Source: Massilia sp. Root351
Lineage (GTDB): Bacteria > Pseudomonadota > Gammaproteobacteria > Burkholderiales > Burkholderiaceae_D
NCBI RefSeq assembly: GCF_001425045.1
Contig: NZ_LMDJ01000023.1
Span: 323,420-387,419 of the forward strand
Reading direction: 5' to 3'
Length of the DNA stretch: 64,000 nt
Shown: positions 18,110 through 25,549 of the stretch, piece by piece
How the letters are laid out: every line of letters begins with the position of its first letter
Numbering within the stretch: the stretch's first letter is position 1
Made by a program: the position numbers and the translations under genes
The notes under the pieces: model-generated
Databases searched by the model: none
Told to the model about the DNA's origin: nothing
Seen by the model: the letters and a program-made list of their open reading frames with translations, nothing else

Positions 18110-18990
18110 GCACCTTGCGCAACCCATACGCTCCCTTCGACGCGCCGCTGAAGGCCGCGTTTGAAGCCAACCTGCTGGCCGCGCTGCTGGAAGACGTCGG
18201 CACCGGCGACCTGACCGGCCAGCTGGTGCAGGCCGAAGGCCGCAGCACCGCGCGCGTCATCGTCCGCGAAGACGCCGTGCTATGCGGCGCGCCCTGGTTT
18301 GAAGGCGTGATGCTGGCCGTCGATGGCAGCATCGGCGTCACCTGGCACTACGCCGAAGGCGACATGATGAAGGCCGACAGCGCCGTTTGCACGCTGGAAG
18401 GCCCGTCGCGCGCGCTGCTCACCGGCGAGCGTGCGGCACTCAACTTCATGCAGTTGCTGTCCGGCGTGGCCACTGCCACCCGGCGCTATGTGCAGGTAGT
18501 GGAAGGCACCCGCGCCAAGATTCTCGACACCCGCAAAACGCTGCCCGGCCTGCGCCTGGCGCAAAAGTACGCGGTGCGCGTGGGCGGCGGCGCCAACCAG
18601 CGCATGGCGTTGTACGACGGCATCCTGATCAAGGAAAACCACATCGCGGCGGCCGGGGGTATTACCGCCGCGCTGGTGGCGGCCAAGCGCGTGGTGGCCA
18701 ATACCGCTGCCAATGCCAATGTGACGATACAGGTGGAAGTGGAAAACCTGGCCGAGCTGGAAGAAGCGCTGGCCGCCGGCGCCACCTCGGTCCTGCTCGA
18801 CAATTTCGACCTCGGCATGATGCGCGCCGCCGTGCAAATGAATGGCGGGCGCGCGCTGCTGGAAGGCTCGGGCGGCGTCAACCTGGACACCGTGCGCGGC
18901 ATTGCGGAGACGGGTGTGGACCGTATCTCCATCGGCGGCCTGACCAAGGACGTGCACGCAACCGACTTTTCGCTGCGCATCGTCGGCTGA
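18106..18990 (+). CDS. nadC: Nicotinate-nucleotide pyrophosphorylase (carboxylating)
   Basis: NadC turns quinolinate and PRPP into nicotinate mononucleotide, the step after NadA. The 294-residue protein shows EDVGTGDLTG at the N terminus, RKTLPGLRLAQKYAV and the HxxxN-type IKENH of the active site, and the C-terminal EGSGGVNLDTVRGIAETGVD phosphate-binding loop. The 4-bp overlap with nadA indicates translational coupling. A hairpin at 19014-19036 ends the unit. Confidence 0.96.
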   Translation: MSTLRNPYAPFDAPLKAAFEANLLAALLEDVGTGDLTGQLVQAEGRSTARVIVREDAVLCGAPWFEGVMLAVDGSIGVTWHYAEGDMMKADSAVCTLEGPSRALLTGERAALNFMQLLSGVATATRRYVQVVEGTRAKILDTRKTLPGLRLAQKYAVRVGGGANQRMALYDGILIKENHIAAAGGITAALVAAKRVVANTAANANVTIQVEVENLAELEEALAAGATSVLLDNFDLGMMRAAVQMNGGRALLEGSGGVNLDTVRGIAETGVDRISIGGLTKDVHATDFSLRIVG

Positions 18991-19013
18991 TCCATCACCA
19001 GCTGATCCCCGGC

Positions 19014-19041
19014 CGGCTGAAGCTTCACTTCAGCCGTCTTT
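19014..19041 (+). terminator. Terminator-like hairpin after nadC
   Basis: CGGCTGAAG (19014-19022) and CTTCAGCCG (19028-19036) form a perfect 9-bp stem with a 5-base loop, followed by the pyrimidine-rich tctttccccc. The T-run is short, so efficiency may be moderate. Confidence 0.7.
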
Positions 19042-19105
19042 CCCCCACTCGGGAAAAGCGGTAATATCATTCCGCAGTCCGCCTGATCCAGACAGGAGAT
19101 GCCGA

Positions 19106-19165
19106 ATGAGCAACGATAGATCCCCCCTCGGCCCGGCGAGCGCCATCCATGGCCTTGCTGGCTAA
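19106..19165 (+). other. 20-codon leader frame overlapping the next gene's start
   Basis: An ATG at 19106 placed ideally behind the ribosome site CAGGAG opens a 19-residue frame whose stop (19163-19165) lies beyond the ATG (19149) of the large signalling gene, in another frame. The paralogue downstream has the same gacaggagat sequence directly before its own start. The leader may therefore couple or dampen translation of the big gene. No peptide product is claimed. Confidence 0.3.
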
Positions 19166-22100
19166 GTTCCACGCCCGCCTGGCACGCCTGAGCTTGCGCT
19201 CCAGGCTACGCACCGTCATCACTTGCTTAGCTATCCCGATGCTAGTATCTGCACTGGCAGTGGTGCTGGTGCACGCCTACGCGGCGTCCGTGTGGCACAC
19301 TTTCGCCGAGCAGGACGAACGGGCGCTGCAGCTTGCCCTGAAAGGCAGCGCTTCGCTGCCTGCATTGGAAACACCCGCCAGCCGGCGCGCCACGCTGAGC
19401 GCGCTGCGCGCGCAGATGCGCGACATCTCGGCCCTGAGCGGGGACGCCAACGTGCGGCAGGCCGCGCAGGCGGTCACCCTGTTCACCTATGACTATGAAG
19501 CCGGCAGGACTGCGGAAGCGCACGAGGGGGCTGCACTTGCGGCGGCGGCAGCGGTAACGCCGGCTCCGTTGCGGCCCCTGCTCGACGATCTGGTGGTGCA
19601 GGCCTCGGGCGCCGCGGCCCAGGCGCAAGCGCATGCCGTGCTGGTGGGGCGCATTGCGCTGGCAGCCATGATCCTGCTGCCGGCGCTGGCCGTGGCGGGC
19701 GCCATTGTGCTGGCGAGCGGCATCACGCGCAGCATAGACGGCACGTTGCGCGACTGTATCGCCTTCGCCGGCGAAATCGCGGCCGGCAATTTCAGCCACG
19801 GCAGCAGCTCGGCGCGCCCGGCCGCGCGGGCGCGCCACATCGACGCCGATCCCGACAGCGCCAGCGAGTTCGACATCCTGGTGCGCTCCATGAACCGCAT
19901 CGCCGACGAAACCGTCACCGCCGCCGAACGCGAAGTGGAACAGACCTCGCGGCTGGAGCGGGTGGAACGGGCCTGGGCGCTGCGCTCGGCTTGCAGCAAG
20001 TCCCTGGTACAGGCCGAAAGCGAAGCCGAACTGGTCAGCGCCATCTGCGGCCATCTGGTGGAACTGGGCGGCTACCGCGTGGCATGGGTGGGCTATGCCC
20101 GCGACGATGAGGCGCAAAGCGTGGAAGTGGCCGCGCATGCCGGCACCGATGCCGCTTACGTCAATGACTTGCAGCTGAGCTGGGGCAGCGATGTGCACAA
20201 GCAGGGCGGTTTCGGCACTGCCATCCACCAAGGGCGTACGCTGACGACCACCCAGCTGGCTTCCGACCTCGTGTTTACCTGCTGGCGCGAGCTGACGCCG
20301 CCGCACGGCCTGGCATCGGCCCTGGCGTTGCCGCTCAGCGAAGAGCGGGGCGAGGGCGGCACCGGCGGCGCCACAGCCTTCGGTGTGCTCGGACTTTACT
20401 CCGAGCGGGCGCGCGCCTTCGAAGACGACGAGCTGCAACTGCTGCACGACCTGGCGGACGATCTGGCTTTCGGCATCGTCAGCCGGCGCCAGTCCGGACA
20501 GCGCCAGCGCGCCGAGGAGCAGCTGGCCCACCATGTCAACTACGATGGGCTGACCGGCCTGGCCAAGCTGGAAACGCTGCAGGCGCAACTGGCGCCGCTG
20601 GCGGAACAGGCGCGCGCCGGCAGCCGCAAGCTGGCGGCGCTGCATGTGAACCTGGACCGCTTCAAGGACGTCAACAATGCGCTCGGCCGCGCCGGCGGCG
20701 ACCAGGTGCTGCTGCAGGCCGCGCAGCGGCTGGTCCAGTGCGCCGGCGAAGGCGCGCTGCTGGCGCGCAGCGGGGCCGACGAGTTCATCGTGCTGCTGCC
20801 GGTGCCGGCGGCGGCCGATGCCGCGCAGGCTGCGGGACGCATGGCCGCAAGGCTGTCCGAGCCGGTGGCGGCCAGCCTGCTGCCGGCCGCTGCGCCGGCC
20901 ATCCGGCCGATCGCTTCCATCGGCATCAGCGTCTATCCCGACGACAGCGCGCAATCCGGCGACCTGCTGCGCAATGCCGGCCTGGCACTGCAGGAGGCCA
21001 AGCGCCAGGGCGGCAACACTTACCGCTACTATGCGCCCGAGCTTAACGCGCGCATGGCATCGCGCTTCGTCATGGAGTCGGAGCTGAGCCGTGCGCTGGA
21101 GCGGGGCGAGCTGGCGATGCACTATCAGCCGCAGTGCAATCTGCAAACCGGCGTCGTCACCGGGGCGGAGGCGCTGATGCGCTGGAAGCACCCCACGCGC
21201 GGCATGGTTGCGCCGGGCGAATTCATCAAGCTGGCCGAGGAAACCGGGCTGGTGCTGCCGCTGGGCGCCTGGGCTATTGAAAATGTGTGCGCGCAGCTCA
21301 AGGCCTGGCGCGAAGGCGGCGTCAAGGCGCCGCCGGTGGCGGTCAACCTGTCGGCCAAACAGTTCCAGCAAAAAGACCTGGTGCAAACGGTGCGGCGCGC
21401 CCTGGAAAGCACCGGCACGCCGGCCCGCCAGCTGGTACTGGAACTCACCGAGAGCGCGGTGATGCACGACGTGACGTCGGCCATTCGCACGCTGAACGAG
21501 CTGAAAGAAGTGGGCGTGGGAATCTCGCTGGACGATTTCGGCACCGGCTACTCCTCGCTGAGCCACCTGAAGCGCTTCCCGATCGACCACCTGAAGATAG
21601 ACCAGTCTTTCGTGCGCGACATCACCACCTCGCCGGACGACGCGGCCATCTGCAACGCCGTCATCGGCCTGGCGCACAATCTGCGGGTGGGCGTGGTGGC
21701 CGAAGGCGTGGAGACGGACGAGCAGATGAACTACCTCAGGCGCCGTTTCTGCGACAGCATGCAGGGCTTCCTGTTCAGCAAGGCGGTGCCGCCGGACGCT
21801 TACGCGCAGCTGCTCGCCAGCGGCAAGAGGCTGGTCCTGCCGGATGCGGCGGAAACGCCGCGCACCTTGCTGCTGCTGGACGACGAGCCCAACATCATCC
21901 GCTCGCTGAACCGCGCGCTGCGGCTGGACGGCTACAAGATACTGGCCGCCACCAGCGCCGCCGACGCGCTCAAGCTGCTGGCCATGAACCCGGTGCAGGT
22001 GGTGGTGTCGGACCACCGCATGCCGGAAATGACCGGCATCGAATTCCTTAGCCGGGTGAAAGAGCTGTACCCGGACACCGTGCGCATTATCCTGTCGGGC

Positions 22101-22238
22101 TACGCCGACCTGGATTCGGTGATCGACGCCATTAACCGGGGCGCCGTCTACCGCTACTTCACCAAACCCTGGGACGACGAGCAGCTGCGCGAATGCGTGC
22201 AGGAAGCATTCCGCCACCAGCAATTGCTCACCGTTTGA
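19149..22238 (+). CDS. Membrane GAF-GGDEF-EAL-receiver c-di-GMP protein (copy A)
   Basis: The 1029-residue protein has a transmembrane helix (about 18-42), a periplasmic region, a second helix (about 165-192), a HAMP-like linker and a GAF domain (about 275-440). GGDEF (about 460-630), EAL (about 650-895) and a C-terminal receiver (about 905-1025) follow. The GGDEF motif is GADEF (542-546), probably not a cyclase but perhaps a GTP sensor. The EAL domain looks fully competent: E674-A-L, VNLS, ELTES, DDFGTGYSS, LKIDQSF and E852 in AEGVE. The receiver keeps its phospho-acceptor D955. Likely a phosphorylation-tuned c-di-GMP phosphodiesterase. The start aligns with that of copy B. Confidence 0.88.
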   Translation: MALLAKFHARLARLSLRSRLRTVITCLAIPMLVSALAVVLVHAYAASVWHTFAEQDERALQLALKGSASLPALETPASRRATLSALRAQMRDISALSGDANVRQAAQAVTLFTYDYEAGRTAEAHEGAALAAAAAVTPAPLRPLLDDLVVQASGAAAQAQAHAVLVGRIALAAMILLPALAVAGAIVLASGITRSIDGTLRDCIAFAGEIAAGNFSHGSSSARPAARARHIDADPDSASEFDILVRSMNRIADETVTAAEREVEQTSRLERVERAWALRSACSKSLVQAESEAELVSAICGHLVELGGYRVAWVGYARDDEAQSVEVAAHAGTDAAYVNDLQLSWGSDVHKQGGFGTAIHQGRTLTTTQLASDLVFTCWRELTPPHGLASALALPLSEERGEGGTGGATAFGVLGLYSERARAFEDDELQLLHDLADDLAFGIVSRRQSGQRQRAEEQLAHHVNYDGLTGLAKLETLQAQLAPLAEQARAGSRKLAALHVNLDRFKDVNNALGRAGGDQVLLQAAQRLVQCAGEGALLARSGADEFIVLLPVPAAADAAQAAGRMAARLSEPVAASLLPAAAPAIRPIASIGISVYPDDSAQSGDLLRNAGLALQEAKRQGGNTYRYYAPELNARMASRFVMESELSRALERGELAMHYQPQCNLQTGVVTGAEALMRWKHPTRGMVAPGEFIKLAEETGLVLPLGAWAIENVCAQLKAWREGGVKAPPVAVNLSAKQFQQKDLVQTVRRALESTGTPARQLVLELTESAVMHDVTSAIRTLNELKEVGVGISLDDFGTGYSSLSHLKRFPIDHLKIDQSFVRDITTSPDDAAICNAVIGLAHNLRVGVVAEGVETDEQMNYLRRRFCDSMQGFLFSKAVPPDAYAQLLASGKRLVLPDAAETPRTLLLLDDEPNIIRSLNRALRLDGYKILAATSAADALKLLAMNPVQVVVSDHRMPEMTGIEFLSRVKELYPDTVRIILSGYADLDSVIDAINRGAVYRYFTKPWDDEQLRECVQEAFRHQQLLTV

Positions 22239-22288
22239 TCTGGCTCAAGTGTCAGAAGGCATCTTATCTTTCCTTTAGGCAAATATCG

Positions 22289-22309
22289 TACTACTATGTA
22301 CTAGTAGTA
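22289..22309. repeat. AT-rich 21-bp palindrome between the tandem signalling genes
   Basis: tactacta (22289-22296) and tagtagta (22302-22309) are perfect reverse complements around tgtac. The element is strikingly AT-rich for this genome and lies 44 bp before the start of copy B. It could be an operator. A terminator is unlikely because the stem is weak and no T-run follows. Confidence 0.6.
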
Positions 22310-22352
22310 ATAGGTATAGACCATTGCCCTTGAGGACAGGAGATCCCGCCCT

Positions 22353-25300
22353 ATGCGCTTGCTTGCCCAGTTCGATAACCGCCTGGCGCGGCTTAGCCTG
22401 CATGGACGGCTGTGGGCCGTGGTGGCCAGCCTGGCGCTGCCGATGCTGCTGGCGGCGCTGCTGGCGGCCATGTTTCATCTGTACGCGGTCCAGGCCTGGC
22501 GTGGCTACAGCGGCCAGGAGCAGTACGCGGTGGAACTGGCGCTCAAGGCCGGCGCGGACCTGCGGCTGCTGGACGCTCCCGCCGCCCGCCAGGCCGGGCT
22601 GCTGGCGCTGCGCGAGCAAATGCGGACCGTCGGTGCGCTGAGCAGTGAGGCCGGCGTGCGGCGCGCAGCGCAGGCGGTGACAACGCTCAGTTACGAATTC
22701 GAGGCGGGCACGGGTGCCCAGTCCGGCGCCGGCGCATCGCCCTCCGCCGCACTGGCGCCGCTGCTCGACACGCTCGGTGCGCGGGCGGCCGATGCCTCGG
22801 CAAAGGGCAGGGGGCGCGCGGCCAGCCTGGCCATGACCGCGCTGGTGGCAATGTTGCTGCTGCCGGCCCTGGCCGTGGGCGCCGGCATCGCGCTGGCGCG
22901 GCGCCTGACCCACAGCATCGACGGCACGCTGCGCGACTGCATAGCTTTCGCCGGCGCCATCGCATCGGACAATTTCAGCCACGGCGGCAGCCAGGCCCGC
23001 GCGTCCGTGCGCGCCATGCGCATGAATACCGATGCCGACAGCGCCAGCGAGTTCGACATCCTGGTACGCTCCATGAACCGCATCGCCGACGAAACCACCA
23101 TCGCCGCCAAGCGCGGCGCCGCGCAAAGCGCCCGCCTGCAGCACCTGGAACGCTCCTGGGCGCTGTTCTCGGCCTGCGCGCAGTCGCAATTGCGGGCGGC
23201 GGACGACAGGGAGCTGATGGCCGCCGTGTGCGCACACCTGTGCGAGCATGGCGGCTACCGCGCCGCCTGGGTGGGCTACGCGCTGGACGACGCGGGGCGC
23301 GGCATCGAAGTGGCGGCCCGGGCGGGGACGGACGCGAACTACATCCACAAGCTGGCCCTGTCCTGGGGCGATGACGCGCACCAGCAGGGCGGCTTCGGCA
23401 CGGCCATCCACCAGAACCGCACCATGACGACAAGCGAGCTGGCGGAGGACCTGGTGTTCAATGCGGAGGGCCGGCCGGCTATACCGCACGGCCTGCTGGC
23501 CGCCGCGGCGCTGCCGCTGCGCACCGATGCGGACGGCGCGCCGTTCGGGGTGCTGGGCCTGTATTCGGCCAAGGCGGACGTGTTTACCAGCCAGGAACTG
23601 GCGCTGCTGCAGCAACTGGCGGACGACCTGGTGCTGGGCATTGCCCGCTGCCGGCTGCACGCGCAGTGCGTGCGGCAGGCCGACGCCGAGGCCGCCAAGG
23701 CCGCCGAGGTGCACCCGGTCTACTACGACAATCTGACCGGCCTGGCCACGCTGGAAACCGTGCAGCGCCAGCTGGCCGCTTTGGCCGGCCTTGCCCCGGC
23801 CTCGCACAGGAAGCTGGGTTGCCTGCACATCAACCTGGACAGTTTCGACGTGATCAACGAGAGGCTGGGTTATGCGGTCGCCGACCAGCTGCTGGTGCAG
23901 GCGGCGCTGCGGCTGGCGCAGGCGGCCGGGGACAAGGCGGTGCTGGCCCGGCCCGGTGCCGACGAGTTTATCGTGCTGCTGCCGGGGCTGGTGTCGGCCG
24001 CGCACGCCGGCAAGATCGCCGCGCGCGTGGCCGCCACGCTGGGCCAGGAAATCGATGCCGGCCTGCTGCCGCCCGGTACCCCGCAGCTCAAGCTGATGTG
24101 CTCCACCGGCATTGCCGTCTATCCGGATGACAGCGCCGACGCAGCCGACCTGCTGCCGCATGCGCGCCAGGCCATGCAGCAGGCCAAGCAGCAGGGCGGC
24201 AATGCGCACCGCTATTATGCGGACGCGCTCAATGCGCAAGTGGCGCAGCGCACCGCCATGGAGCTGGCCCTGCGCCGCGCGCTGGAGCGGGACGAACTGC
24301 TGCTGTTCTACCAGCCGCAGAACAGCCTGGCGCATGGCGGTGTGGTCGGCGCGGAAGCGCTCATGCGCTGGCAGCATCCGCAGCGCGGCTTGCTGGCGCC
24401 GTTGGAGTTCATCCGCCAGGCCGAAGAAACCGGGCTGGTGATGCCGGTTGGCGCCTGGGCCATCGACCGCGCCTGCCGCCAGATGAAGGAGTGGGCCGGA
24501 CTGGGGCTGCATATGCCGCCGGTGGCGGTCAACCTGTCGCCCAGCCAGTTCCGCCTGCCGGGCCTGGCCCAGACAGTGCGCCATGCCTTGGCCGCGCACG
24601 GCCTGCCGGGCGCGTCCCTGGTGATCGAGGTGAGTGAGCAGGCCCTGGTGCAGGACGCGGAGGCTGCGGCCGCCGTGCTGCGCGAGCTCAAGGAGCTGGG
24701 CGTGGGCGTGACGCTGGACGATTTCGGCCATGGCCAGGTGTCGCTGTCATGCCTGCAGCAATTCCCGGTCGACCGCCTGAAGATCGCCCCCGCCCTGGTG
24801 CACGAGTTGTCCACTTCGCCGGCCGCCGGCGTGCTGTGCGGGGGCATCATTTCGCTGGCGCACACGCTGGGCATCAAGGTGATCGCCGACTGCGTGGACA
24901 GCGAGGCGCAGCTGAACGGCCTGCGCAGCCAGCGCTGCGACACCGTGCAAGGCGCACTGTTCAGCAAGGCGCTGCCGGCGGATAGCTACGCCAGCCTGTT
25001 CGCCGCCGGTAAGAAGCTGACGCTGTCGGCCCGGCCGGCGCAGGACCAGCCGGGCGCGGCGGACAAGCGCGCTGCCGCGGACGGCGGCGCCGTCGCGGCG
25101 CAAGGCGAAGACAGGGTGCAGCGTTGCCTGTTGCTGGTGGATGAGGATGCGGGCACACTGCGCGCGCTGAACCGCGTGTTGAAGGGCGAGGGTTACAAGA
25201 TCCTGGCGGCGGCCAGCGCGGGCGATGCGCTGGCGCTGATGGAGGCCAACCCGGTGCAGGTGGTGGTGTGCGGTGACCGGCTGCCGGATATGGGCGGCAG

Positions 25301-25484
25301 CGAGTTCCTGGCCAGGGTGGCGCGGCAAGACCCGGCCGCCGAGCGTATCCTGCTGACGGGCGACGCCGGCTTTGCCGAGGCGCTGGATGCCCTCAACAGC
25401 GGCGCGGCGCAGCGCATCTTCCCCAAACCATGGAGCGACGCGCAGCTGCGCGAATGCGTTCATCCACCGCTGCGGGCTGCGTAA
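22353..25484 (+). CDS. Membrane GAF-GGDEF-EAL-receiver protein, degenerate (copy B)
   Basis: The 1043-residue protein is a full-length paralogue of copy A with the same domain order and near-identical membrane, HAMP-like and GAF boundaries. The GGDEF motif is again GADEF (535-539), and the nearby DRFKDVNN-like helix is altered. The EAL domain keeps E668-A-L and VNLS but changes DDFGTGYSS to DDFGHGQVS (789-797), KID to K810-I-A, and AEGVE to ADCVD (846-849), so catalysis is doubtful. The receiver has G974 where copy A has its phospho-acceptor Asp. An extra linker rich in Ala, Gln and Asp precedes the receiver. An AGGAG site precedes the ATG. Probably a pseudo-enzyme with a binding or regulatory role. 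Confidence 0.86.
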   Translation: MRLLAQFDNRLARLSLHGRLWAVVASLALPMLLAALLAAMFHLYAVQAWRGYSGQEQYAVELALKAGADLRLLDAPAARQAGLLALREQMRTVGALSSEAGVRRAAQAVTTLSYEFEAGTGAQSGAGASPSAALAPLLDTLGARAADASAKGRGRAASLAMTALVAMLLLPALAVGAGIALARRLTHSIDGTLRDCIAFAGAIASDNFSHGGSQARASVRAMRMNTDADSASEFDILVRSMNRIADETTIAAKRGAAQSARLQHLERSWALFSACAQSQLRAADDRELMAAVCAHLCEHGGYRAAWVGYALDDAGRGIEVAARAGTDANYIHKLALSWGDDAHQQGGFGTAIHQNRTMTTSELAEDLVFNAEGRPAIPHGLLAAAALPLRTDADGAPFGVLGLYSAKADVFTSQELALLQQLADDLVLGIARCRLHAQCVRQADAEAAKAAEVHPVYYDNLTGLATLETVQRQLAALAGLAPASHRKLGCLHINLDSFDVINERLGYAVADQLLVQAALRLAQAAGDKAVLARPGADEFIVLLPGLVSAAHAGKIAARVAATLGQEIDAGLLPPGTPQLKLMCSTGIAVYPDDSADAADLLPHARQAMQQAKQQGGNAHRYYADALNAQVAQRTAMELALRRALERDELLLFYQPQNSLAHGGVVGAEALMRWQHPQRGLLAPLEFIRQAEETGLVMPVGAWAIDRACRQMKEWAGLGLHMPPVAVNLSPSQFRLPGLAQTVRHALAAHGLPGASLVIEVSEQALVQDAEAAAAVLRELKELGVGVTLDDFGHGQVSLSCLQQFPVDRLKIAPALVHELSTSPAAGVLCGGIISLAHTLGIKVIADCVDSEAQLNGLRSQRCDTVQGALFSKALPADSYASLFAAGKKLTLSARPAQDQPGAADKRAAADGGAVAAQGEDRVQRCLLLVDEDAGTLRALNRVLKGEGYKILAAASAGDALALMEANPVQVVVCGDRLPDMGGSEFLARVARQDPAAERILLTGDAGFAEALDALNSGAAQRIFPKPWSDAQLRECVHPPLRAA

Positions 25485-25507
25485 AAAAAACCGCCCGAAG
25501 GCGGTTT
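25483..25507 (-). terminator. Intrinsic terminator of the MHS transporter gene
   Basis: On the minus strand AAACCGCC-TTCG-GGCGGTTT (25507 down to 25488) is followed directly by a further run of T (25487-25483): a textbook intrinsic terminator with a UUCG-type tetraloop. It sits immediately after the plus-strand gene ends, so it may also stop that transcript. Confidence 0.85.
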
Positions 25508-25517
25508 CAAACGTGCC

Positions 25518-25537
25518 GGCGGGAGTTGTCTCCCGCC
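25518..25537. terminator. Second hairpin in the convergent spacer
   Basis: GGCGGGA (25518-25524) pairs with TCCCGCC (25531-25537) over a 6-base loop. It lies between the transporter stop and the intrinsic terminator and probably reinforces termination or protects the mRNA end. Confidence 0.5.
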
Positions 25538-25549
25538 TTCTTGGGGTAA

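Noticed and set aside
19242..22223. A 993-codon open frame on the minus strand opposite copy A
   Set aside because: It is an exact antisense shadow of a well-supported gene, has no recognisable domain, and is explained by high GC at third positions.
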